Assembly (NCBI GenBank): GCA_013397455.1
Contig: VYZB01000016.1
Span: 3,299,153 to 3,363,152, forward strand
DNA: 64,000 nucleotides
From: Crotophaga sulcirostris
Taxonomy: Eukaryota; Chordata; Aves; Cuculiformes; Crotophagidae
Direction: 5' to 3'
Part shown: piece after piece, positions 36,163-47,900 of the stretch
Numbering within the stretch: the stretch's first letter is position 1
Layout of the letters: every line of letters starts with the position of its first letter
Translations under genes and position numbers: made by a program
The notes under the pieces: generated by a model
What the model saw: only the letters and a program-made list of their open reading frames with translations
What the model was told of the DNA's origin: nothing
Database searches by the model: none

Positions 36163-37112
36163 TAGAATCATAGAATGGTTTTGGTTGGAAAGACATTAAA
36201 AATCATGTAGTTCCAAACCCCTGTCATAGACAGGGACACCTTCCGCTAGATCAGGTTGCTCAAAGCCTCGTCCAACCTGGCCTTGATCACCTCCAGGGAC
36301 AGGACATCCCAAACTTCTATAGACAACTTGTTCCAGTGCCTCACCACCCTCACAGTAAAAAAATTCTTCCTAATATCTGATCTAAATCTACTCTCTTTGA
36401 GCTTAAAACGATTACTCCTCATCCTCTCACTGCACTCCCTGATAAAGAGCCCCTCCACAGCTTTCCTGTGGGTCTCCTTTAAGTACAATAGGGCTGCTAT
36501 AAGGCCTCCATGGAGCCTTGTCTCCTCTGGGCTAAACAAGAACGACTCTCTCAGCCTGTCCTTGTATGGGAGGTGTTCATCTGATATCTTTTTGACCTTC
36601 CTCTGGACTCGCTCTGACAGACCCATGTCCTTCCTGTGCTGAGGACTCCAGAACTGAACACAGTACTCCGGGTGAGGTCTCATGAGAACAGAGTAGAGGG
36701 GAAGAATCACCACCACCGTCAGCTGCTGGTCACACTTCTCTGGAAGCAACCCAGAATACAGTGGGATTTCTGGGTTATAAGTGCACGTTGACAGCTCATG
36801 TTTAGCTTCTCATCCACCAGCACCCCCAAGTCCTTCTCTTTGTGTCTACTCTCAGTCCGTTCTCTGCCCAGACTGTGATTGTGCTTGGAATTGCCCCAAC
36901 CCCGGTGCAGGATCTTGCACTTGGCCTTGTTGAACTTGATGAGGTTCACATAGGCTCACCTCTCAAGCCCAACAAAGTTCTTTTGGATTGCATCTAGTGT
37001 GTTAACGGCACCACTCAGCTTGCTGAGAGTGCCCTCAATCCCACTGTTCATGTCTGCGACGAAGGTGTCAAACAACACTGGTCCCAGTACAAACCCCTGA
37101 GGTACACCACTA
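36163..37112 (-). mobile_element. CR1 LINE, late RT domain to canonical 3' tail
   Basis: About 950 bp, the longest recent CR1 here. On the plus strand it starts with the antisense tail TAGAATCATAGAATGG (36163), then the antisense 3' UTR (CCTGTCATAGACAGGGACACC). Next come the C-terminal domain (36246-36749), the 'DLGVLVDEKLNMS' region (about 36795-36835), the RT catalytic region (about 36955-37030) and 'GVPQGFVLGPVLF' near 37055-37105. It breaks off at ~37112, the 5'-truncation point. The catalytic FADD box is precisely missing. Confidence 0.95.
36246..37112 (-). pseudogene. CR1 ORF2 remnant lacking the FADD catalytic box
   Basis: From 37112 leftward the protein reads in one frame from 'GVPQGFVLGPVLF' through 'SGIEGTLSKLSGAVNTL'. 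The FADDTK block expected between 'SK' and 'L' is absent, an exact 18-nt loss. A second 9-nt in-frame gap follows ('NTLDAIQ'). A TGA replaces a conserved Trp codon near 36955. The frame reopens at 36719-36949 ('KFNKAKCKILHRG', 'EKDLGVLVDEKLNMS'), shifts, and stays open for 167 codons at 36246-36749 ('YCVQFWSPQ', 'SRFRSDIRKNFF', 'EALSNLI' end). It cannot be catalytic. Confidence 0.9.
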
Positions 37113-40100
37113 TTTCAACAGTAAATTCTAGACTGAGGTCCAAATATTTTAAAAAATTACTAAAAGGAATAAGTAAAACCTCCAAAATGACTTGAATAGA
37201 TTATGGTTTGTTGGTGGCTTTTATTTTAAATGTGCAGGGACTATTGTCAAAATAAGTAGAAAAGAGGATGACTAGTTATCTGTAATAAAAATAAAAAGCA
37301 TATTAGTATAGGTAATCAACATGGCAGCATCACATAACTGCAAAACATATTTGATTATAGTAATTACAGTTACCTAGAAAATGTCTAAGTGAAATATACC
37401 CTGGGTATTTAGAGCACAAAATTTCCTATGAAAGACTGATATAAAATGTATAATTGTGTATTTAAAAAAATAGACATATTCAAAGAAATAGTGATTTTTT
37501 TAACTAAATATATTCCTAATGATTATCTCAATGTCATTTAAAATTAATATAACAAATTTCTGTTGCTTACATGTCACTGTTGCCTTGTTACTGGCGTATA
37601 TATGCATATGGATAAATTTCTAGACGATTTTGGCAATCATAGCAGTTGCCACGAGGTGGTGCTCAAGCAATAAGTTTTGAAGTGATAAAGTAATAACTAT
37701 GACTGTTAACAATCCGAATTTGAAAATATGACTGTCAAACAGATGTTCTTCTTTTTTATGCTATATCAGACTTAAGGTGGGAATGGTGAGTTCAGGAAGG
37801 CTAATGAATTTATTATTTGGTGGAAAAGTTATTTCTCCTTGCCCAAAAGACAGAAATATCTATCTTTTTTTTTTTTTTTTACAGGATACCAGGGGTTTGT
37901 GACCATTTTGACATGGAATTCTCATAATCCATTTCATAGCTCATAGGTTTTTTTATTCTTTACATGCTGTCCACTTCTGGTTATAAGTAAAAGAACTAAC
38001 ATTCATAAAAAGATTATAGTAATTGCTCTAAGCAAAAAGCTAGTGAGTTCAATACATTTAAATAAATATGTCACAGGAAAAGTACACTGGATGCTGATTC
38101 ACTGATCATTCAACAGTAAATAAAAAATGTAGACAGGATGATAATGCAAAGAGGCAGATGATGTGAAAGAATGGCAATGATTATAAACAAAGCAGACAGT
38201 TTGGCATAAGTGTTTTTCCCACTTTGATCAAATAGAGCATCCTTAGCTATTTTGCTTGCCAAAGTGCTGTATCTGTTTTGGGGTTTTTTTTACCATTCTC
38301 TGCAAAACTCTTATTCATCTCCTCCTTCAAATTATACAGATCATTTATAATTTAAATTTCACTGTGACTACCTCTGAAGAGGCAATAAGTAACACAGCGA
38401 GCTTTGTTGTTTCGTTCTTTACCATTAAAATGGCAGGAACCATATCTGCAATGAAAGCTGGTTTCTTGCTCTCCCCCACTTTTGTTTCTTTTTTTTTTGG
38501 CTGGTTTGTTGCTTGCGTTTTTTTTTCCTTTTCTTTTTAACTCAGAGCTTTTTTCCTTTTTTTCAACTTGAAAGGTCAAGACAAATTCTACCAAAAAGCA
38601 AAAATGGCCCTACCTCTACTGCAAGCATTGCTCTTGACCAGCTGGTGTGCTCAAGTTAACACAATAACCTCATCCCTAGTAGACTTTCTTTTCCTTGGAA
38701 CAATTGTAACACAGTGCAGTATGCTTTCTTTTTTTCTTCATTACTTCTAATCTCAGGGATATAAAATACCATTTGTACATTCTTCTAGAAAGAAAACTAT
38801 TCTTAAAGAGCAAACAGGTCTCTCCTAGTTATTTTACTTTCTGACAGCTGATAGAGTAGTAATCATCCCATTTAAATAAACTTGAAGGGTCTGTGAATAA
38901 GGAAGTCTCATATACTTCGTTATGCAGCCGTTTGGGAGTAAAGTGATGACAGATCTGTGAAAAACAAATCAACCTTCCTGTGCTACTTTTATTTAGATAT
39001 TACACATGAAGACTGTCTGGTCCTGCAAGGCATTTAGTCACCAAACTCCTACCCACATAGGTTTGAGGATCTGAGTCTGAGTTCATTGGTGGTCCATTTT
39101 GTAGATATTTGGTTCAGCCAATTAGAAAAAAATTACAATCATTTGCAAGATTTCTGTCTACATTCAGATGTGAGTAATTTCATTATTGGAAACAACTTGC
39201 ACCCCGTATGTACATTTTACCATTATTACCAAATTATGTCTGTTTATTCAATGAATCTTTGTACAGGTACATTTAATCAGGATCTTTGTTTTGGCTGGAA
39301 AAATTACTTCTGCTAGTGACTAAACTGAAATACTGATTTCTTTTGCTTTCTTTTAATTATTTTTTACCTTTTATTTGCAGTAAGTAACTACTGACAAACT
39401 GAATTGATTACCTGTTTAGCTACTGATCAATAAATGCAACAAGGAACAGGGAAAAGTTATGCTTTAATATCTTTTTAATCCATTGTGAATAAACTATAAA
39501 TATCAATTATATGAATAATGCTACCTGGCTTGTTCATAGCATCTGAGAAAGCTAGCACTTGTTCTTTACTGAAGAGTCCCGTTAGAATCTGGTTAACGTT
39601 TGTCATTCTACAGCCCTGGATTCCTTTTGTCTTTGAGACATGATAGTGGAAGAAAAGGGTTTTCTAAATGCACTTTGATTATAATTAATGTAAGTTTGAG
39701 GGGCTTTTCTATTTGGATCTTTTTTCATGACTATTTTTGTTAATTTTAATGAGGCTGTACATGGGCAGTCTTGTGGATAAAAGAGCAATGTGGAATGTCT
39801 GTGAGTAAATTAATTTCATCAGAACTCATCTCTTTAGTACTGGCTCATTCTGTCTTCTAATTCCACAGTACTGTACAAAGGTAGAATTACTGTTTTCCCA
39901 CTGGTACTGTTAAATTGCTTCATTACAGACCCCTTTGCATTTCAACTTCTCAAAAAAATGGTTTCTTTCACGTATTATCCCTTGCTCTGCATAAACTGCC
40001 TTCACATTTACTTTTGACTATTTCACTTTGTATATTTTATTTTCTTTCATCCTTTTCCAGTTCTTTTGGGCATCTGCCTTCACTACCAAGCCAGTTGAAA

Positions 40101-41234
40101 ACTAATTAAAATACCTGGTTGAAGTATATGCAAAGTTTACTTGGCAGCTGTCTCCTGGGGATTCACAAAAGCTGTATGTGTATATAGGCTTTGCATACAA
40201 CCTAGCAAGAACGTAAGACCTTCATTCTAAAATCTCAGATAGCTGTGATACAAAGCCAATGCTCTGCTGAGCATTTAACTGTGACATTGAATAAGCAAGC
40301 AGCCTACTCATTATCAGTAAAACTCCTAACTTAAATGTAGGTGAGAACAGCTTAAAGGAAGTAAAACGATCAGGGACATATTTCTAAGACGGAAAAAAAT
40401 AACCAAAGAAAAATGAGTACAGAAACTTTTCTGGATATTACACTATGGTCTGTAATTCTTACTTTTTGCTTCACAAGAGATGAATTGTGAAAGTGGATGG
40501 AACAGAAAACAAAAATCTCAATATAAACATTCATTTTTTACAGCCAGTTTAGTGCCTGTAGTTTAGCTAATGAAGCATCGTACTCATTTTCATCACATTA
40601 TGTAGGGTTTTTTTTTTAGATATCAAAATTCAACGACAGTATTAAGAAAATATTTCATATAGTAGAGATTCATTACAGGATATGTCTTTGTAACAGATAA
40701 TTGGAAAATTTGTGAAGTGATTGCTGACATAAATAAAGTACATGCTGTGACTATTTATCACTGATCTGAGAGAGCAACAGTTTTCAAGGCCACTTGACTG
40801 TCTTTGAAAAGCCTGAATAAAATCAGTGGTATTAACACTACAGTTCCTGAAAGCCAGGATGCTCTAAAGGATAACTAATAAGGTCAGTAAAGCTCAGAAG
40901 TCTTTTGAGTCCCCAGCAGAAACCTGGAAACATGGCAGAGCATTGGAGTGGGCTACCTTCTCAAAGTGTTTGCCTCCTAGTGAGCTGGTATTGATTCTTC
41001 TGGAGGAAGCAGAGCAACACCTTTCCATCTGCACCTTCTAATTAACAAGTGAATGTGAATGTTATGGATGTGTGGGTAGGAAGGTTTGTGCCAGTTCCTG
41101 GTATATCTCCTGAAAATCTTGACAGCAGTTGTTATTGTTTACTTACTGCAAAAGCAGATCAGTTGCTAATGTCTTTAATCTGGATGGTGATTCTGGAGAA
41201 CTAGCGGAATCAAGGCAATCTGAAGAAAAATTTC
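37113..41234. other. Unique AT-rich non-coding DNA
   Basis: No gene recognised. A 16-bp T run at 37865-37880 followed by ACAG mimics a splice acceptor, but no coding sequence follows. A CTCF-like motif lies at 37649-37662. Frames at 38256-38540 and 39915-40109 are hydrophobic because the DNA is T-rich and show no known domain. Confidence 0.65.
37649..37662 (+). promoter_or_regulatory. Candidate CTCF-type site
   Basis: CCACGAGGTGGTGC agrees with the vertebrate CTCF core (CCASYAGRKGGCRS) at 12 of 14 positions. It is embedded in TTGCCACGAGGTGGTGCTC. The mismatches are G at position 5, seen in some CTCF sites, and T at position 12. This is a sequence match only; one such motif can arise by chance in 64 kb. 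Confidence 0.3.
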
Positions 41235-41239
41235 CCATG

Positions 41240-41783
41240 CGTTGTAGTTTGAGTTAAATTAGATTCAGTTTTCTGACTCCTAAGTCTTGTGTAAGTAACT
41301 TCGTTTTCTTCAAGCTAACTGCATGTTTTTGAGACAGTATTCCTCTCTAGAAGTGATAACACAGGGCACTGGTATGCAGAAAGGCCAATGCTTATACTTA
41401 TTCGTATAGTAACCAAGGCCATATTTGAGCAGGCAAAGAAAAAAGGCCATACCTGCAAGGAGGGACAGACAGGACAGATGACCCCAAACTGGCCAACAGA
41501 GTATTCCATCCCATATATGTCATACTTGGAATAAAATTGAGGGATCGTGAGGGCCTCACTCTCTTCTGCTATGGCCAATGTCCAGTGAGGACCTCATCTA
41601 CCTAGTTGCTCCTGATACTGGATCCATGCGTTCCTGAATCCAGCTCCCTCCTAGCTGTGTGCCCATTCCCTTGTGTCTGCTCTACAGCATTTGTGGTGGC
41701 ATATAGTCATCAAGGGGTGGGGTGAGGTCGCGATCACATATATTTGGATTTATTTTGTTACTTCATTATTATTGTTGTTGTCG

Positions 41784-41832
<49 letters not shown>

Positions 41833-41985
41833 GTCATTAAAGCTGAAGTTTTATTTTCCAAATGGCAAGCCTTTTTCCTCTCAGTTTCCTTTCCCCTTTC
41901 CCTGGGTGTGGGGGAAAGGGAACTGGGAGCTCAATTGAATGGTTTTAGCTGCTGAAATTAGCCAGGTCAGGGCTAAACTGTGACA
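41240..41985 (+). mobile_element. Solo LTR of an avian ERVL-like endogenous retrovirus, with expanded (ATT)n
   Basis: This is a relative of the 34996 LTR in the opposite orientation. Shared signposts are GACAGGACAGATGACC (41466) with CAAACTGGCCAAC after it, GTATTCCATCCCATAT, a TATA-like GGAATAAAAT (41528), an ATTAAA signal (41836-41841) and a terminal ACTGTGACA. The element is 746 bp. It ends in CA and begins CG where TG is expected, a single transition. Perfect 5-bp copies of CCATG flank it (41235-41239 and 41986-41990), which fixes both ends and supports the ERVL class. No internal viral sequence remains. It is diverged from the 34996 copy and looks old, apart from the ATT tract. Confidence 0.85.
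41786..41832 (+). repeat. (ATT)n microsatellite inside the LTR
   Basis: A 47-bp uninterrupted ATT run, about 15.7 units, lies just upstream of the LTR's ATTAAA signal. A diverged ATT-like stretch occurs at the comparable place in the 34996 LTR (about 35131-35165), so the tract probably grew from a short native seed. It is likely length-polymorphic. Confidence 0.95.
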
Positions 41986-41990
41986 CCATG

Positions 41991-44900
41991 TTTTCTCCAC
42001 CTGATAGTTTTTCTCGGTTTTCAAGAGTGAAAATTTGTCAAGAGCAACACGACATTCGTGTTGCATTGAGAAGCGTCTCTTTTTGCGAGTATAAATGTCC
42101 TCTCATTGTTAGTCCTTTTTTTTTTGCAATGTTTTAAATTTTTGCAAGAAGAATTACAGAATTATTTATTAAAATACTTTTTTCTGTGTTCTAGAATTTG
42201 CTTCCCTATGCTGTTTTAACAAGAACTAGCTTTGACTAATGATCATATCCTGTCATATATAAAATGCCTATGTAGATATATATATTATAAAATCTATTTT
42301 AATTTGAATGTAACTAATTGTCTTTTACATAGACCCCGCCCCAGCAGGTTTAGTAGAAATCTTCTAACACTCATTTGTTTTACAGTGTTCAAAATTAATT
42401 AAAAAATATTTTGCCCTTCAGATTGAGGCTCTTATAAGAAACAAGCCTCTTTTCTCAGAATTTTGAAGTTTCCTTGGCTTCAGATGGAGAGTGAAAAAAT
42501 CATATGCTGATTCTAGCTTTTTCTTGACACTGCACAGAGAAAAATAAGTCATACAGCCTGGTAACAGAAGCCTCATACCTAACTTATTTGTGTATTGACA
42601 GTTGTTATTCTGTACCACTGAAAGGGCATGCAGGTTCAAGAATGGGTCAACCATGTTGTTAATTCCTCTCTCAAATACTGTGAACCCTGTGGAACTTTGA
42701 AGACTGGATTAGTTTAAATTGTTTCCCAAACATCAGCCTGTGTTCTCCAGTGTTCCTGACCCAAATATGTCATGATAACAAATATATCATATAAAGACAT
42801 AGCAAATCACAATCGTTAACTATTGTGTGAGGCTCAAATAATTTTTCCTTTTAACAATTTTAAGACATCTCTGCTTCAGTAGGAAAAATAAACTGGCTGA
42901 AACTGCTACTTGTCATATTGACAGATTGATCGTTACATTGTTGTCATTTTTAATTTGTAAGTTAACAATTTTTGCAGACAAAAGTTGTGCCTTGTTTTAA
43001 ATTTACCTTTTACCTTCATGTTGTCTTTATTCTTCTTAATCACTCTATTAAGTCCCTCAGAAATTACACAAAATTAGAGTCTCCTAAATGCATCTATCAA
43101 AGCCACCTCTGAGTCAGACCTTTCACCTTTACTGCAGTACCCCACTTGATGGAATGTCATTTAGTTTTTCTGTGTTTCCCCTTCTCTTTTACACATAGTT
43201 TCATTTTGGTCATGGGTTATTACTACAAAAATTTCTTTGCTAAAGCCATCACTCACAAGAAGTTCTCAGTTCTGTGATATAAAACATATAAGCATTATGG
43301 AAAGCCAATTCAATGAATAAGACACAAGCCTTAGGGTCCAAACAATCCTGCATTTACTTTCATCCTTTTGCAGATATAATTTTAAAACCAAAGCTAAAAT
43401 TTTAAACATGTGGAAGGCCAGCATCATCTGATGCAATTTAATGGCCTCTTGTTCAGTTGCTATCTTAACTCTTCATCATTTTTTTTCTTTGTTTGGGGTT
43501 TGTTAGAACTTTAGACACTGAAATAATACAAATATCACTGTTCTACACTGTATTGTATGGGAGAAATGAAAACCATGAAAAATGTTGTATCTGTTCTACT
43601 TAAGAGATAAATCCTATCTATGGAGTTATTTTTGGTCATGTTCATGTTTATTTCCTAAATGCTAGAATAGAAAGTAAATACATCTTTCTAAATTAAAACT
43701 AAAATAAAATTATTTCCTCAAAATTTCAATAAATGAATCTCCCAGTCATCTAACTATGCTGCTTACCTCTAGAAGATCATACATGACGTTATACAGGTTG
43801 AGTGAGATGCAAACTATATTTTATAGTAAATAATCTCTTCAAAAAGAAAAAAAAAGTATTCTCTCCAGAGAAACATAATTATATTTGTTCTAGGAGAAAG
43901 ATTAGAAATAGTAATTCTATAAGTGGGTTGTCATTATTTTATCATTTAGTATTAGCTATAATACTGTTGGCCTTGATGAACTAATGTGGTATTAATATGG
44001 GTTTCATATGTACTGTTAGGAATGTAATTGCAATTTACCATTTTATTCATGTTCAGTCATTCTAAAGTGTTTCTGAATTAACTGGTCCACTTAGCCTTAA
44101 TCACTGCTCACCTCGCTTCCTATCAATGACAACTTTAGCTTATGAAGACCTTGTACCACTAATAAAATTTGGATGTAACAAAGATATTTTAAGCATTTAA
44201 ATGAAATCAGAAATAGTTGGGAAAAACATGGTTAGCTTTTGTAACCCTTTTGCTGGGATGGAGTTAAAAGATGGATGATTTGCAAATAGCTGGACTTACA
44301 ATGCTTATTAGCCTAAGGAGAGTCTTGTAGAGTCTGGATGTAGCTATAGGTCAGGAAGGAATGACTGAAATGAAGCGTGGCTTAGATAACACAAGGAATC
44401 TGAACCTTGTTTCTTTACATCATTGCAGTGAACTCCCTGTTTTTTTATGTTATCTGTATTCTTTCTAATTTGTTCAGACTTTTTTCCTTTCTTTAAAGAA
44501 AAATAACTTGTTGGATCGAGTTTCAAGGTCTGAATGCAGAGATGAAGGATTGTTTGCTTATGGAAGAAACTCTTTTTCGTCCTGTGACCGATACTAGTTG
44601 TCGTTTTGAAAAAAATTCCTAGAAACCATGATATTGGTGCAAGAAGCACAGAGTAAATGCTATAGCTTGTGCTTAAAGTCAGCTGAGACACTTACAATAA
44701 CACTTCTTAGCTTTATACGCTATGGGTTTTTTTTTTTCGCTTTTCCATAAATGTAATCAGTTTCAAGTTCTGGATATTTTTGTAGTTTAGGCTTTTAAAG
44801 AAGCTTTGCAATATGTAGGCGCAAGCACGGCTGTTTTTCTAAAGCACATCAGGACACATGCAATAAATGTTTAAGTAGGTACTGCAATAGCTGACATCTG

Positions 44901-47900
44901 GTACTAACTATCAAAGTGCAGGATTAAGAATCCAGATCTGTTCTTTAACAGATGATTAGAAGTTAAGAGGGTGAAAAATCTCCAGATTGAGTAAAGAGCC
45001 TTCAAGAGCTAAGTGGGAAATGTTTTAATCTGGGGACTGTACCATAGATTCAAAGTTACCTTTGACATGAGTGGATCCTAGGTCCGTATTGCCAACCCAG
45101 GATGTGTTAAGTTCATTCTGGACCATGTTAGGTTTTGTTCTACAGTGTTTCATTTAAAGTAACTGAATGTCAATAGCAAACTAAGATTTACCTAAAAATA
45201 TACCTGCTGGTCAGTAAATCTGCAGGCACTTGAAAACTCAGTATTACTGTAGCTTCCAAAATCTGGTTAAGATAAATCTGGTTCAGAACCAGATTAATTT
45301 ATATATTTGTGAGTAGTTTATAAATACATTATATTGAGACAAAACTACATTGTGAACAAGATTTAGTCTCTTTATTTTAAGAATAAAATCAGCTGATTTT
45401 GAACTATAGTAATTTGAGTTCAAATGCTTTAAAAGAAAACATTCCATAGAAATTTTTTTCTGGTTACACAAATTCTGGTTGTATCCACTCTGTCAGACTC
45501 TTGCTAAAAAATTACTGAAGGTGTATCATGATTCGACTTTGTACTATGAAACTTTGGCAGTGTCTGTAATTTTACTTCAAAATATAATTGCTACTGCTCA
45601 TAAAAGCTTGCCAGTCTTTTGTTTCTTTGTTCGTTTGTTTCTCTTTTTTGATAAAAAAAGGATTAAAAATAATGCAAGCTTTGAATGCAGCAGTGATTAC
45701 CATGTGATTTTATTCTAAAGGCTACCAATAATATGATTGTGAAATAATAATCTTATAATTTTTACTACTTAAAAACTGAAAGGATTGTGAGGGAGCTCAT
45801 CATTAGCCATAGAAATGAAAAAAGTAGTTCATAATGTCAAGTCCTACTGTGGCTGGATGTTAGCTGAATATAGCACAGTAGTATATGATATGTTAACTAG
45901 AGTGAGGCACTTAGTACTATATCAGTAAAATATAAACTAGCTGCTATTAGATTAAGTAATCAATTTCCTCTCTATAAATATAGGCAAGTTAACCTTGAGA
46001 TTTATTTTGACATGTCAAACCACTTCTAAGTGAATTGTAGAATTTTAGTGGATATTTCTCTGTTTTCTTCTTAATTATATGTTAAGCTTTTTTAAAAACA
46101 GTCACAGTAAAGCCACAAAAGTAATTAACCTCAGGCTTATGACACATATGCAAATATTTTAAGAACATTTAATTGTTTACATTCAAATGAAAATTTGCTT
46201 TTAAAGTTATTGTTAGAAAAGACTCTATAAAATAAGCTATTGGCATATTTTATTAGTTGAGTTAGGTTTTCATCCATGTCTTTTTCCACCCACAGTTTCA
46301 ATGGGAAAAACATCTGGCCCTTTTTCCATAATCAATATAATCTCTTGAGTTCAGTTTCAAAATCAGCTGCAAAGAGTAACAATTAGAGCTTAGCAGACTT
46401 GATAGATTTTATAAGAAGCAATTATGTCATTAACAAATTAACAAATTATCAAGCTGTCTCATAGAGATAATACTGAAAAAAGCAGAAAGCTGCTGATTGT
46501 AAAGAAAAAGATGTGTCTATGATAGGAAGAAGATGTTGTTGAAGTGAGCTATACAGAGTTAACCTTTAAAACTTTAGTGATGCTGGGAGCCAGGTGCTAT
46601 ATCTAGTAATGGATTTTAAAGGCAAGATATAGAGATCATACTTCATCGCCTAAACAAGAGTTTAGGTAGACTACAAGAATCTAGATCTAGCATTAATATT
46701 TTGAAACTCCTAGATTGCTATTGCCTGACAATTATTATTTACAAGCTTCTCTGATATAGAATCAGGTACATTATGTGGAAATCCATAGATTCTGAGCTGT
46801 GGGCTACCTATCTGTGTTACATTAAATAGTATTCAGACAGACTCTGTGTTTGGATTTTGCACAGCCAATAGAGCATGAGATATCTTAAAGTTTTTCATTC
46901 ACGCTAGTATAGTGACTCTTGAAGGACTAGGGAAGGCTAGTTGTCTTAGAGTTGGAGCGTCATTCAGTGGCACATTTTGACTGGCATCTTAGTAGGTAGT
47001 TTTCTCTTCTGTTTCTCAATTAGCCATAAATCTGTCCGTAACCATCGGAAAACCTGGATATGATGCCCTCCAGGGACATAGAATATGTTGATTTAAGCCT
47101 TTTCATTAGAGCAGGGATTTGAATTTTCTTTTCCACTTCGAGTAATGCTCCAGCTGCTATTCTAATGGTCAACACCTCAACTAAAAGTATCCATGTTGTA
47201 AATGAGGGAAATAAGGCCTATTCAGTTCTGTAAAAGAATAGAATTCAGGTACGCAAACATGTGAGAGATTAGATCCCAAGTGGTTGAATATGCCTCTCTA
47301 AAATCCTGAATAACACTATTAAGAGACCTGAGTCATGGATGGCCTCTGCTCCCAGAACTACCCTCTGGGCTAGTTCTTGGCAGCTCTTCTGGAAGTAGTT
47401 CTTCCCCTCTTCACTCTGCATGGCTGTTCTGTTGTATTCTATTCAGAAGTGTCTGGCTTGCCCACTTGCAAGTGAACAGAGGTACCTTGCTAAGCTTTTT
47501 GATTGCATCTATAGTCTTAAAAGACTAGGGATGCAGGAGTTAATGCCCCCGTAATTGTACAGTTGGATCTGTTTCCCAATGTATTTTTTAAATGGTGATA
47601 AATTTTTTTAAGCAAGTAAAAAAACAGAATCACCATTATACTTACTGTCCTAGAAATGAGCTAGAAGAGCCAAGCTGACTTTTCAGTTTGTTAATTTCTG
47701 CCTTCTTTTCTGCAATTCTTTCATTTTATAAAAAACACAAGCAAAACTTCCATCTTATTCTATCTTTTAGGTGCTGATAACTCATGAGGTGCTATTAAGA
47801 TGCTGAAAACTATTTAGATGCAGGAGAATCTCCTTGCATGATACAATAATATTTAATATTTGATCTTTCTAACTGGTTTGCACTATTCTCTTTCAGAAAC

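Noticed and set aside
36256..36642. 128-codon plus-strand frame
   Set aside because: Antisense shadow of the minus-strand CR1 ORF2 C-terminus at 36246-36749.
37861..37884. Strong splice-acceptor-like T16-ACAG
   Set aside because: The following frames give no recognised peptide and no convincing donor; homopolymer T runs are frequent here.
41722..41955. Poly-tyrosine or poly-isoleucine open frames
   Set aside because: Artefacts of the (ATT)n microsatellite inside the solo LTR read in different frames.
47190..47255. TTGTAAATGAGGGAAATAAG and following bases resembling MIR
   Set aside because: Only two short blocks agree and the diagnostic CACACAGC core is absent.
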